DNA of 64,000 bases from Desulfobacterales bacterium (GTDB lineage: Bacteria > Desulfobacterota > Desulfobacteria > Desulfobacterales > JAAELO01): contig JAAELO010000214.1 of the NCBI GenBank assembly GCA_024226555.1, forward strand, positions 1 to 64,000, read 5' to 3'. Numbering within the stretch: the stretch's first letter is position 1; each line of letters starts with the position of its first letter. Below the pieces are notes generated by a model that had not been told where the DNA came from, searched no databases, and saw only the letters and a list, made by a program, of their open reading frames with translations. The translations under genes and the position numbers were made by a program. Below, in pieces: positions 28,760 to 37,532 of the stretch.

Positions 28760-28789
28760 TTGACACATATAGCCGTTTGGAAATAGATT
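28760..28789 (+). promoter_or_regulatory. Promoter of the dciA-like gene, implying a leaderless or near-leaderless mRNA
   Basis: TTGACA (28760-28765) and TAGATT (28784-28789) are 18 bases apart. Transcription would start at about 28796, the A of the ATG itself. No Shine-Dalgarno sequence lies between the -10 box and the ATG. Confidence 0.6.
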
Positions 28790-28795
28790 AGAGTT

Positions 28796-29119
28796 ATGAC
28801 AATTGAATATAAAAATTTAAAAGACCCTTCACATATATCAGGATTTTTAAAAGAAACTCTTAAATCCTATACAAAAACCAATAGTTCTGGAATGACCGCA
28901 ATATGGGATAACTGGAATGATGCTGTTGGAGAAAAAATTGCTGAAAATGCTCAACCAGCAGCGTTTAAAGGGGAGACTCTCCTTGTTTATGTTTCAAGTT
29001 CAACATGGATGCAGCACTTAAGCTTTCTTAAAAATGATATAATTGATAAGATAAACGAATCCCTTGAAGAAAAATCGGTTAAAGATATTAAATTTAAAAT
29101 TGGAAATATCCAGAGTTAA
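28796..29119 (+). CDS. DciA-like (DUF721) protein
   Basis: The 107-residue protein matches the DUF721/DciA fold: W-x-x-AVGEKIAENAQPAAFKG, then LLVYVSSSTWMQHLSFLK. DciA loads the replicative helicase DnaB in bacteria lacking DnaC or DnaI. The gene lies upstream of dnaX and recR, consistent with a replication role. A consensus-like promoter overlaps its start. The TAA stop is part of the TTAA that a mobile element used as target at 29116-29119. Confidence 0.8.
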   Translation: MTIEYKNLKDPSHISGFLKETLKSYTKTNSSGMTAIWDNWNDAVGEKIAENAQPAAFKGETLLVYVSSSTWMQHLSFLKNDIIDKINESLEEKSVKDIKFKIGNIQS

Positions 29120-29312
29120 TGGAACCTCAAATAAATGCATTTTGACCAAACAAAACAACAGAATTATTCAAAAAAAAGAACTGTCTGTTTATAAAGTTAA
29201 GGATTTTTATAAACGAATCGGCTCATTGTTTTTTTATCATGCAGAGATTTTATAAAACTAAAAGCTTTTATAATCTGTATTTCAATCAAAATTCTAATTA
29301 TTAAAGGTTCCC
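29120..29312. mobile_element. MITE-like element between dciA-like and trmN6-like genes
   Basis: This 193-bp copy starts GGAACCTC (the first G has mutated to T) and ends ATTATTAAAGGTTCCC. It is flanked by TTAA on the left (29116-29119, which includes the dciA stop) and TTGA on the right (29313-29316, whose last A begins the next ATG). The right end supplies AAGG 8 bases before that ATG. Confidence 0.82.
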
Positions 29313-29315
29313 TTG

Positions 29316-30026
29316 ATGGAATACTCAAAAGACCTTCTTTTTAATGAATCAATTTCAATAAAACAAAAGAACAAAGGTTATCGGTTTTCAGTAGACCCTA
29401 TAATCCTTGCTGGTATTATTCATGTTCCAGAGGATGCCAAAGTTGCCGATTTTGGAACAGGTTGTGGGATCATTCCAATAGTTTTATGCAAAAGGTTTCA
29501 TAAAATCAACGTAGTTGGAGTTGAGATACAGAAGGATTTAGCACATATAGCAACTCAGAATATCAAAGATAATGGTTTTAGAGACAGAGTAAAGATTGAA
29601 AATATTGATATTAATGAGATATCACAGCGAGGTGTTTACGATTTTATAGTTAGTAATCCTCCTTATATCAGGCAAGGATCAGGCCGGTTAAATCCTGTTG
29701 AAGAGGTTTTAATTGCAAGGCATGAGATTAAAATTACTATTACAAATTTTTTATCTGTTGCTTCAAAAGCTCTGAAAAATAAGGGAAGAATTGCTATAAT
29801 CTTCCCTGCAAACAGACTTTCCGAACTTATCAACGAATTTAAGAATAGCAATATAGCACCTAAAAACCTTACTATAATTTATTCAAAACCCGGAAAAAAT
29901 GCTGAACTTGTATTACTTGAAGGTGTAAAAAATGGTGGTGATGAACTTAAGATTTACAGACCATTTTATATAAATAATGAAAAGGGTGAATATAGTGATG
30001 CTATGCAACGTATATTTGATATTTAG
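29316..30026 (+). CDS. TrmN6-like tRNA1(Val) (adenine-N6)-methyltransferase
   Basis: The class-I methyltransferase of about 236 residues has a SAM-binding loop (VADFGTGCGIIPIVL) and the N6-adenine motif NPPY (VSNPPYI). The N-terminal KGYRFSVDPIILAG block is typical of TrmN6/YfiC. It probably methylates A37 of tRNA1(Val). Both ends are shaped by mobile elements. The ribosome-binding AAGG lies in the element at 29120-29312, and the stop codon TAG uses the first G of the element at 30026. ATG 29316 is preferred to TTG 29313. Confidence 0.85.
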   Translation: MEYSKDLLFNESISIKQKNKGYRFSVDPIILAGIIHVPEDAKVADFGTGCGIIPIVLCKRFHKINVVGVEIQKDLAHIATQNIKDNGFRDRVKIENIDINEISQRGVYDFIVSNPPYIRQGSGRLNPVEEVLIARHEIKITITNFLSVASKALKNKGRIAIIFPANRLSELINEFKNSNIAPKNLTIIYSKPGKNAELVLLEGVKNGGDELKIYRPFYINNEKGEYSDAMQRIFDI

Positions 30027-30187
30027 GGAATCTCTAATAACTCCTCTTTTGGCGAAATACTGTGTTATTTCTAAAAATAACTGTAATAAAATCGGCTCGT
30101 TATTTTTAGAAATGCGGAGATTTTATAAAACTAAAAGCTTTTATAAACGTTGAATTTCATCCCAAATTTTAATTATTAGAGGCCCTC
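30026..30187. mobile_element. MITE-like element after the trmN6-like gene
   Basis: It starts GGGAATCTCTAATAACTC directly after TTTA (30022-30025) and ends AATTATTAGAGG with a degraded outer edge (CCCTC). The core ATCGGCTCGTTATTTTT and TTTTATAAAACTAAAAGC is intact. Its first G is the third base of the upstream TAG stop. Confidence 0.78.
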
Positions 30188-30275
30188 TAATAAATTTGAG
30201 CTTGAAATCTGTTGACAGTCTGACTTAAAAGATATAATTGAAAACCAAATTCCAACTGGGATTTTAATTTAATGC

Positions 30276-30365
30276 GGAGAGATGACCGAGAGGCTGAAGG
30301 TGCACGCCTGGAAAGCGTGTGTGCTGTCACAGGTACCGAGAGTTCGAATCTCTCTCTCTCCGCCA
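30276..30365 (+). tRNA. tRNA-Ser (anticodon GGA)
   Basis: The acceptor stem GGAGAGA pairs with TCTCTCC (30355-30361), followed by discriminator G and an encoded CCA (30363-30365). The anticodon loop CTGGAAA gives GGA. The long variable arm (GTGTGCTGTCACAGGTACC region) is the class-II serine type, and the T arm is GAGAG-TTCGAAT-CTCTC. It is read on the plus strand ahead of dnaX. Confidence 0.97.
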
Positions 30366-30448
30366 TAAAAACCATCTTGCTTACCTTGAACATCTGATCT
30401 ATAATCACTATCTTTTATAAATTAAACGTTTTAACAGGAATTATATTA

Positions 30449-32146
30449 ATGTCATATCTTGTTCTTGCAAGAAAATACAGACCTCAGACCTTTGATCAGG
30501 TGGTTGGACAGGATCATGTGTCAACCACATTGAGAAATGCTATTATTGCAGAAAGGGTAGCCCATGCAATGCTGTTTACCGGGCCAAGGGGTACTGGTAA
30601 AACAACAATAGCACGTATTCTTGCAAAATCCTTAAATTGTATAGAAAATAATGAAACACCTTATATTCCCTGTAATGAGTGTAAATCATGTTCTGAAATT
30701 ACCACGGGTCATGATGTTGATGTTTTTGAAATAGATGGGGCATCAAATAATAGTGTAGAACAGGTTAGGGAACTTAGAGAGAATATTACCTACAGACCTG
30801 TTCACAGTAAATTCAAAATTTATATCATAGATGAAGTTCATATGTTGAGCCTTGCAGCTTTTAATGCTCTGCTTAAGACTCTTGAAGAGCCACCAGCCCA
30901 TGTAATATTTCTTTTTGCAACAACAGATCCTCAGAAAATACCCGTAACAATTTTATCCAGATGTCAGAGACATGATCTTAGAAGGATTGATTTAAGTGAA
31001 ATCCTTTCTCATATGGAACATCTTTGCAAAAAGGAAAGTGTTGAGATAGAGAAAAAAAGTTTAGAACTTATCGGATTTGAATCAGGTGGATCCATGAGAG
31101 ATGCTTTAAGTCTTTTGGATCAGATATTAAGTTGCTCAAAAGATTCTGTGAAACATGACATTGTCGTTGACCTCTTAGGTATATTTGACAGATCAGTTCT
31201 TTTTGATTTCTCATCAGCCATTATGGAAAGAGATATCCAAAAAACTCTTTTTATAATTGAAAATCTTTATAAAAAAGGAAATAATTTTGTTAAGCTCTAT
31301 TCCGAAATAATAGTGCATCTTAGAAATCTTCTTGTTGTTAAATTAAGCGGTAAATCAGAATCTTTGATTGAAGTTCCAATTCATGAGATTGAGATGCTCG
31401 CAGAACAGGTTAAAAAAGTATCACATACATATTTAAGCCAGATACTTGATATACTGCTAAAAGAGGAGCAAAATCTTAAGTTTGCAGCATCTCCCAAAAT
31501 CGCTTTTGAGATGATATTTATTAAGCTTTTTCAGATCAGTCCTACCCTTTCCATTGAAGAGTTAATAAAAAAAATAGACTCACTTAAAGGAAAGATAGTT
31601 GTTAACCAAGCACCTGCTACAAGTGAAGTTTCAATACCTGAAAAAAAAATTGAAAAGATTAAGCGAGTTGAAAATTCGGATAGACCAGTTGATTCAACTA
31701 AAAGAGAAGATAAAGTAAAGGTTGAAAAAGCGGTTCGTGAAGAACCAAAAGTGATGTATAATGAGAAACTTGGATTAGAAAGGAACTGGGAGGTTTTTCT
31801 CAATATAATTTCCAAAAAGCATCCTTCTGTTTCACCGTCCCTTTCAAAAAGCACCTTGAAAAATGTTACTGAAAAGAGTATTGAGATTGCCGTAAGTGGA
31901 ACAAGTTTCAATATATCAAGAATACAAAGTTCCAGTACAAAATCCATAATTGGAAAAGCTTTGACAGGTTTTTTTGGGAAACCTATGGATTTTACAGTAA
32001 GCACTAAAACTGTATCCGAAGGAAAAAATAAGGATCAGAGAAGGGCAGATAATATAAAACAGACAATACTAACAAGCCCTCCTGTATCAGAGATTGTAGA
32101 TATTTTTAACGGTAAAGTCGTTGATGTCAAAATTAAGGAGAAATAA
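30449..32146 (+). CDS. dnaX: DNA polymerase III gamma/tau subunit DnaX
   Basis: The 565-residue clamp-loader ATPase has Walker [10 protein letters not shown], a zinc module (C69, C78, C81, C84: CNECKSC), DEVHMLS and the SRC motif (LSRCQRHDL). The C-terminal 190 residues are lysine-rich and tau-specific. A run of nine A's at 31641-31649 lies in codons 398-401. One extra A, or a -1 ribosome shift, gives Asn then TGA, a product of about 401 residues like a gamma subunit. An A8 run at 31567-31574 also leads to an early -1 stop. ybaB follows after 2 bases. Confidence 0.97.
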   Translation: MSYLVLARKYRPQTFDQVVGQDHVSTTLRNAIIAERVAHAMLFTGPRGTGKTTIARILAKSLNCIENNETPYIPCNECKSCSEITTGHDVDVFEIDGASNNSVEQVRELRENITYRPVHSKFKIYIIDEVHMLSLAAFNALLKTLEEPPAHVIFLFATTDPQKIPVTILSRCQRHDLRRIDLSEILSHMEHLCKKESVEIEKKSLELIGFESGGSMRDALSLLDQILSCSKDSVKHDIVVDLLGIFDRSVLFDFSSAIMERDIQKTLFIIENLYKKGNNFVKLYSEIIVHLRNLLVVKLSGKSESLIEVPIHEIEMLAEQVKKVSHTYLSQILDILLKEEQNLKFAASPKIAFEMIFIKLFQISPTLSIEELIKKIDSLKGKIVVNQAPATSEVSIPEKKIEKIKRVENSDRPVDSTKREDKVKVEKAVREEPKVMYNEKLGLERNWEVFLNIISKKHPSVSPSLSKSTLKNVTEKSIEIAVSGTSFNISRIQSSSTKSIIGKALTGFFGKPMDFTVSTKTVSEGKNKDQRRADNIKQTILTSPPVSEIVDIFNGKVVDVKIKEK

Positions 32147-32148
32147 AA

Positions 32149-32460
32149 ATGAAACAAATGCAGGGAATGATGAAGCAGGCTCAGAAGCTTCAGAAAAAAA
32201 TGGCAAAACTACAGGAAGAATTAGCTCTTAAAACAGTCGAAGCGACAGCAGGCGGAGGAATGATTAAAGTTGTTGCCAATGGAAAACAACAGATAGTTTC
32301 TATCAATATTGAAAAGGAAGTTGTTGATCCGGAAGATGTTGACATGCTCCAGGACCTTGTTTTGGCAGCTATTAACGATGCCCTTGCAAAATCCCAGGAG
32401 ATGGTTTCTTCACAAATGGGTCAATTGACAGGTGGTATGAATATTCCAGGTCTTATGTAA
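32149..32460 (+). CDS. YbaB/EbfC-family nucleoid-associated protein
   Basis: The 103-residue protein begins with a methionine/lysine/glutamine-rich helix ([19 protein letters not shown]) and has the family blocks [23 protein letters not shown] and ISMI-like [22 protein letters not shown]. It binds DNA as a dimer. The dnaX-ybaB-recR order is widely conserved in bacteria. Confidence 0.95.
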   Translation: MKQMQGMMKQAQKLQKKMAKLQEELALKTVEATAGGGMIKVVANGKQQIVSINIEKEVVDPEDVDMLQDLVLAAINDALAKSQEMVSSQMGQLTGGMNIPGLM

Positions 32461-32523
32461 ATAATAAGATTTCAAAAAAATGTTTTAATTTAGTACGGCT
32501 TATAAAGGATTTTGCATTAACAA

Positions 32524-33123
32524 ATGAATCACTATCCAAAATCGGTCCTTGATTTGATAGAAAACCTTTCTAAACTTCCTGGTGTTGGTAAAAAAACAGC
32601 TGAAAGACTTTCTATGCATATTTTAAGGGCTCCAAGAAGCGAAGCCGAGAAGCTTGCTTCAAGTATTATAACTCTTAAAAATAATATGAGATTATGTGGT
32701 AAATGCTTTGCCTTGAGTGAAGGCGAATTGTGCAGCATATGCAGTAATCCTGGAAGAGAAAGTTCCATTATCTGTGTTGTTGAAAGAATAGCAGATATGG
32801 TAGCCATCGAAAAATCAGGTGGTTTCAAAGGACTTTATCACGTTCTTCAGGGAGTTCTTTCACCAATGGATGGAATTGGACCGAACGATTTAAGAATCCG
32901 GGAACTTTTTACAAGAATAAAAAGTGAACATATAAGAGAAGTTGTGGTTGCAACATCAACCAATGTTGAGGGTGAAGCCACAGCATCGTACCTTACTAAA
33001 AAACTTAAAGAAACAAATATAACTGTAACAAGGATAGCATCAGGTGTTCCCATGGGTGGAGACTTAAAATATGTGGATCAGGTTACGTTAAAGATGGCGA
33101 TGGAGGCCAGATTTGAAAAGTAA
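32524..33123 (+). CDS. recR: Recombination protein RecR
   Basis: The 199-residue protein has an HhH motif (LPGVGKKTAERLSMHIL), the four-cysteine zinc finger (CGKCFALSEGELCSIC) and a Toprim domain (ICVVERIADMVAIE, later GEATASYLTKKL and ASGVPMGGDLKYVD). It acts with RecF/RecO at gaps. It overlaps the next gene by 11 bases. Confidence 0.97.
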   Translation: MNHYPKSVLDLIENLSKLPGVGKKTAERLSMHILRAPRSEAEKLASSIITLKNNMRLCGKCFALSEGELCSICSNPGRESSIICVVERIADMVAIEKSGGFKGLYHVLQGVLSPMDGIGPNDLRIRELFTRIKSEHIREVVVATSTNVEGEATASYLTKKLKETNITVTRIASGVPMGGDLKYVDQVTLKMAMEARFEK

Positions 33124-33514
33124 TAGTGTTACAAAGGATGATATTTTTAAGTGCACCATGTGTGGAGAGTGTTGTGTTGGATACGGTGGAACCTACATCA
33201 CTGAAGATGATATAAAGAGAATTGCTGAGTTTACAAAAGTTGATGGGACCAGTTTTGTTGAAAAATACTGTAATCTCTCAGCTGGAAAACCAGTTCTTGC
33301 TGTGGATGAAGATGGTAAATGTGTGTTCTTTAAGAATAAATGTTCAATACATCCGGTAAAACCCAGGATGTGCAGAGCCTGGCCTTATATTGAAGGTGTT
33401 TTAAAGGAACCCAGCAATTGGAAGCTCATGGCAACCGCCTGTGAGGGGATTCGAACCAACTTTTCAGACGAAGATGTTGTTAGATGCATTCTTGAAGAAC
33501 AAAAGAAGTTGTAA
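33113..33514 (+). CDS. YkgJ-family cysteine-cluster protein
   Basis: The 133-residue protein has the CxxCGxCC cluster near residue 14 (CTMCGECC), then CVFF, CSIHPVKPRMCRAWP and a late CEG: the eight-cysteine pattern of the YkgJ/Fe-S-oxidoreductase-like family (PF03692). It probably binds a metal or iron-sulfur centre. The start is TTG at 33113 inside the recR end, with GGAGG 6 bases upstream. A related but longer protein is encoded at 35497-36333. Confidence 0.9.
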   Translation: MKSNSVTKDDIFKCTMCGECCVGYGGTYITEDDIKRIAEFTKVDGTSFVEKYCNLSAGKPVLAVDEDGKCVFFKNKCSIHPVKPRMCRAWPYIEGVLKEPSNWKLMATACEGIRTNFSDEDVVRCILEEQKKL

Positions 33515-33628
33515 AATTCCTCCACCTGCTGTGTTGTAGCTTCAAACCAGATGTTCAACGTACAACTTGAACGCCTCACGCTGTTTTAACACCATCGCCT
33601 TGCATATGAAGTTTCCCCAAACATATCA

Positions 33629-33663
33629 GTCAATAACTACCAGCCGAGCTGGTAGTTATTGAC
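33629..33663. terminator. Perfect 16-bp hairpin between convergent genes
   Basis: GTCAATAACTACCAGC (629-644) and its exact complement (648-663) flank a 3-base CGA loop. It sits between the convergent ykgJ and DUF6178 genes and its last base is part of the DUF6178-type gene's stop codon. There is no T-run, so it may act as a bidirectional transcription barrier or mRNA 3'-end stabiliser. Confidence 0.65.
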
Positions 33664-35348
33664 TATAAAATGAAAAGTTCAATATATCTTGCCTCAAGGT
33701 CTTTAACTTCAACAGGACCATATTCTGATTCCACTTCATTAAAGAGCTTTTCAAGACTATTTCCCATATTCTCTGAAATATCAAGAGTAGAAAGCTCAGT
33801 TCCAGCAGTTAAAAAACTAAGAAAGTTTTCCTTCATAGATGTCTTTATCTTCTTGTCACTGAATAGATCTCCAAAGAAAGTTTTCAGATCTGATAATTCA
33901 ATTTTAAAGCCTTCATCTTTCAAGCCAAGATAGTGTTTAGCCCAAAGTGTTAAAATAACATTCTTATAGTTAATACTTTCACTATTAATCAACCCTCTGT
34001 CAATATCCATAAGTGAGAAGATTAGATCAAAACCTTTTGCTTCTGTTACAATTTCTTCAGAAATTGCAATATCATCTAAAGACTCAAACTCTCTATACAT
34101 AACTTTATTTTTATAGTTATCAAAATAGAGTGGTTTTGGTAGAAGCAGGCCTCCAATAACTCCGAAGACATCCTCTCCGAAAAATGCAGGGCTTAAGTTG
34201 CCTTTTTTATACCAGCTGTTTTTAAACCATCTGTTTGTATCCCACTTCAGACTCATCAATTGTGTATAACCTGATCTGAATATATCTGAGAGAGTATTTT
34301 TCTTAATGATTGATACTATGTTTTTATCTTTTTGCATTTCAAGACCAATACTTATAAAACCACAGGCCTTCTTTACAACATATGCAAGCTCTTCTTTCTC
34401 TTTAACTTTCTTCTGGTCAGCAGAGATTATATTGTTGCATAGAGTTGCAAATTCTATCTGAAGCTGAAGTAGTATTTCATCATTATCTATATTTGCAAGG
34501 GCTGTTGTAAATTTGTTATTTTTATTTAACATCCCAAAAGAGTACATTGGGATTGGATTTAGAGCCACCTCCCCCTTAATTCCCGGGAAAATTTTCGAAC
34601 TTTTCTTACTTAGATCTTCAGGCTGAAGTGGCGCATATATTTCAATTGCTTCATCAAAAGGTAGAAACCCTTTTTCTGCAAGCCTGACATTTCTCATTCT
34701 GTAATCATCCTCTTCAATTTCCGGAGGAATGACGCTCATAGCTTCGTGCAAAATACTCTGAAATGCAAGATTATTCATTTTTGAAAGGTTCTCAAGAAGA
34801 TTTGAAATTACTTCCTTTCCATAGTCAATTACTTTTTGATCGGCTGGATCTTCAGATTTAAGATCTTTAAATTTGATAAAATAAAAATCATCATAGGTAA
34901 AATACTCTTCACCAAATTCAGATGGGTCCTGATCATGCTCTCTTATTCCAACTTCTATATACTTATTCAGGTGAAATTCAAAAAGTTCAAGGTTTTCAAA
35001 TACAAGCCAGTTCAGGGTTCTTTTAGACTCTGCCTGATGCAGGAGATCAAGCCACTTCGTAATACTCAAATGGTTTATTCTGTCCCTTGACCAAACCTCA
35101 ATGTCTATAATGAATTTCCACTGATCTGAAGATGCTATTGATAGAATTGGTAATGCATCCTCCACCCCAATATCATGAATAAGCATGTAAAGATCTTCTT
35201 CAGGAAACGATTGCACAAGTGTCGCCGGTGCATTTGAATCTAAAATAGCATCCAAAGCTTTCTCAGCAGGAAGCATTAAGATATTTCTTCTTTCTTCCAT
35301 CAATTGAAGATTTCTGTTTATTCTGTTTTGAAGGTGGTGATCACTCAT
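33663..35348 (-). CDS. DUF6178-like protein
   Basis: The soluble, mostly helical protein is of about 561 residues. It begins SDHHLQNRINRNLQLMEERR and contains YMLIHDIGVEDALPILSIAS, SITKWLDLLHQAE and RGLINSESINYKNVILTLW. This pattern fits the DUF6178 family of deltaproteobacteria, whose function is unknown. An upstream ATG at 35444 would add 32 residues rich in isoleucine and lysine; the later start is preferred. It lies 148 bases after a Cys-rich protein and downstream of VWA and MoxR genes on the same strand, which suggests one functional group. Confidence 0.7.
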   Translation of the reverse strand: MSDHHLQNRINRNLQLMEERRNILMLPAEKALDAILDSNAPATLVQSFPEEDLYMLIHDIGVEDALPILSIASSDQWKFIIDIEVWSRDRINHLSITKWLDLLHQAESKRTLNWLVFENLELFEFHLNKYIEVGIREHDQDPSEFGEEYFTYDDFYFIKFKDLKSEDPADQKVIDYGKEVISNLLENLSKMNNLAFQSILHEAMSVIPPEIEEDDYRMRNVRLAEKGFLPFDEAIEIYAPLQPEDLSKKSSKIFPGIKGEVALNPIPMYSFGMLNKNNKFTTALANIDNDEILLQLQIEFATLCNNIISADQKKVKEKEELAYVVKKACGFISIGLEMQKDKNIVSIIKKNTLSDIFRSGYTQLMSLKWDTNRWFKNSWYKKGNLSPAFFGEDVFGVIGGLLLPKPLYFDNYKNKVMYREFESLDDIAISEEIVTEAKGFDLIFSLMDIDRGLINSESINYKNVILTLWAKHYLGLKDEGFKIELSDLKTFFGDLFSDKKIKTSMKENFLSFLTAGTELSTLDISENMGNSLEKLFNEVESEYGPVEVKDLEARYIELFIL

Positions 35349-35496
35349 AATATTAACTTTCTTTTTTAAAATTATAATTTTCGAATAGTAGATAATAATT
35401 AGTGTTTTAAATATGTCAATGGATTCTATGTTATTAGAAGCCATCTCAATAAATTTATCAAAGAAAAAATCCTGAGTAGAATAATATTACAAATTT

Positions 35497-36333
35497 TTAT
35501 TTTAACAAAAAATTGATTTTCTGAATTATTTCTTCGATTATCTTATTAGCTTCAAGTAACTCATTGTTACTTTTGAACACAGAATTAAGACCCATAAAAA
35601 TACTATTAAATTCCGAATTTTCCACATCTGTTTTTGAATAATCGATTGGTTTTAAAGGATAGATGTTCTCTTCAAAGAAATAGTTTCCGAGTGTTTTAAA
35701 CCTTTTTTTTCTGAACTTCCATGAGATTTTTAGATCCACAAATTCTTGAATAAGACTTTTTAAAAGTTCATTTTCAAACATTTCAGATTTTATCTGTTTC
35801 TTTAATCTTTTTTCAATGGATTTAAAAAAGTTTTTAAGCATTTTGTGCTCTGTGATAACAATTCCGTATAGATGCCAATCTTTAGCTGTAAGGCGGATTA
35901 TTTTTTTGTATTCAGGATTGAGGGTATGACAAGTCGGGCAAAAATATGTACTACATGCAAAGCCACCGTAGTAACTGAGGCCTCTTAAGTCTACTCCATT
36001 ATTTCCATCTCCCAGTGGATGGAGAAGGCAACCTATACAATTTTCTTTAATATATCCAACATAGGGACAATGGTGAAAATCCTCAAAGGGTCTTTCCTGA
36101 TTCTCTTTTTCCTCTATAATGCTTTTAAATTTCAGAATTGAATCTATATCTCTTTTTGTATCTTTAAAGAGATCGGATCTGAATAAAAGAATTTCGTTAA
36201 GATTTTCAAAGGAAGCATCATTAATATTGTATAGTCCACAGCATGCGCCACAGGAGATTTTTTCACTAACCTGGCAGAGATAAACTTTGCCAGGTGTTTG
36301 ATTATCTAAAAGTCTGTGATCAGAGGTTCCCAT
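35497..36333 (-). CDS. Cysteine-rich YkgJ-like protein
   Basis: The 278-residue protein has ten cysteines in clusters: C20; C28, C31 and C32 (CGACC); C89; C99 and C102 (CIGC); C127; C132 and C135 (CPTC). The first and second clusters resemble the YkgJ cysteine cluster; the C-terminal 130 residues are helical and charged without recognisable motifs. Binding of zinc or an iron-sulfur cluster is likely. It starts 6 bases after the VWA gene ends, so it is in the operon with MoxR and VWA. The function is unknown; a maturation or redox role for a target of the MoxR/VWA pair is an inference. Confidence 0.7.
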   Translation of the reverse strand: MGTSDHRLLDNQTPGKVYLCQVSEKISCGACCGLYNINDASFENLNEILLFRSDLFKDTKRDIDSILKFKSIIEEKENQERPFEDFHHCPYVGYIKENCIGCLLHPLGDGNNGVDLRGLSYYGGFACSTYFCPTCHTLNPEYKKIIRLTAKDWHLYGIVITEHKMLKNFFKSIEKRLKKQIKSEMFENELLKSLIQEFVDLKISWKFRKKRFKTLGNYFFEENIYPLKPIDYSKTDVENSEFNSIFMGLNSVFKSNNELLEANKIIEEIIQKINFLLK

Positions 36334-36339
36334 ATTTTC

Positions 36340-37530
36340 TTATTTAGCCATCAACTGTGCAATGGATTTTTCAAGACCGTTTATTGTTAGCTCAAACATT
36401 GGGAATATCTCTTTAATAGTTTGAATAGTTCTTGTGTATGGCCACATTCTTTCCGGTACAGGATTAAGCCAGACGCAATGTTTAAATGTTTCAGAAAGGA
36501 AATTCAGTCTTTGAATACTTGGTTGACCACTTCTTGAACTGATATATATAGAACCATCCTGGGACATTAATTCATATGGAGCCATGCTAGCATCACCAAT
36601 CATAATAAGTCTTGTATCAGGATCTAACCTTACAAATTCATCAATTTTAAATGGCTTTTTAAATCTTGAAGGGTCTTGCCATACAGTATCATAAACTGTG
36701 TTGTGGAAAAAATATGTCTTTATATCTTTAAACTGAGCCTTTGAGTAGTCAAAGAGAGATTGAATAACTGAAATATAGGGGTCCATGGACCAACCACCAT
36801 TATCTATCAGAAGGATGATTTTAAGACGATCTTTCATATGCTGGTCAAATATCAGTTCTATCTCACCACCATTTCTTATGGTCTGATAAATTGTTCCATC
36901 GATATCGAGTCTGTCTTTTGCTCCAGCTGGAACCAAATTACGAAGTCTTTTAAGAGCTTCTCCGATGTCTGCAGTTGTTAGCGGTCTGTTTCTGGAGTAA
37001 TCTTTATATCTTCTCTCGTTTGCAACTTTTACAGCTGATTTATTCTTTGAAACGCCGCCAACCCGCATACCACCTTTATGATGGCCTGAGTGCCCCACCG
37101 GTGATCTTCCACCGGTACCAATCCATTTACTACCACCATCATGCCGTCCATCCTGATCTTCCAGTCTCTTCTTAAAATACTCAATGAGCTCATCGGGAGT
37201 AAGTTTACTTAATTTCTCCTCATCTTCACCAAGCATTTCTGCCATCTCTTTGGGATCTTCAAGCCAACCTTTAAGCATTTCCTGGGTCATCTCATCTATT
37301 AAGAGCCCGTCATTATCATCAAGTGCAATTCCTTCAAAACGATTGGCAAAAACCTGATCATAGAGATCAAAATATCTTTCAGACTTAACAAGAATGGATC
37401 TTGCGGATGTATAAAAATCATCCATTGAGTTTATTAAACCCTTGTCAAGTGCCTTTTGTAGAGTTAGGAAGGACGTTGGGCTCACTGGAATTCCGACTTC
37501 CCTTAATTTATAAAAGAAATTAATAAACAT
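36340..37530 (-). CDS. VWA-domain CoxE-like protein
   Basis: The 396-residue protein has an N-terminal helical region (VPVSPTSFLTLQKAL-type start, here VGIPVSPTSFLTLQ), a glycine/histidine-rich linker (GGRSPVGHSGHHKGGMRVGG) and a C-terminal VWA domain with DNGGWSMDP at the MIDAS site. It is the usual partner of MoxR AAA+ ATPases, 2 bases downstream of the moxR-like gene. MoxR/VWA pairs act as chaperones inserting metal cofactors or assembling complexes. The substrate here is unknown. Confidence 0.85.
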   Translation of the reverse strand: MFINFFYKLREVGIPVSPTSFLTLQKALDKGLINSMDDFYTSARSILVKSERYFDLYDQVFANRFEGIALDDNDGLLIDEMTQEMLKGWLEDPKEMAEMLGEDEEKLSKLTPDELIEYFKKRLEDQDGRHDGGSKWIGTGGRSPVGHSGHHKGGMRVGGVSKNKSAVKVANERRYKDYSRNRPLTTADIGEALKRLRNLVPAGAKDRLDIDGTIYQTIRNGGEIELIFDQHMKDRLKIILLIDNGGWSMDPYISVIQSLFDYSKAQFKDIKTYFFHNTVYDTVWQDPSRFKKPFKIDEFVRLDPDTRLIMIGDASMAPYELMSQDGSIYISSRSGQPSIQRLNFLSETFKHCVWLNPVPERMWPYTRTIQTIKEIFPMFELTINGLEKSIAQLMAK

Positions 37531-37532
37531 AA

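Noticed and set aside
29064-29255. 63-residue frame across the dciA end
   Set aside because: Out-of-frame overlap of dciA and the element at 29120-29312.
30187-30408. 73-residue minus-strand frame (contains ERERFELS)
   Set aside because: It is the antisense of tRNA-Ser; this frame is a well-known false gene over serine tRNAs.
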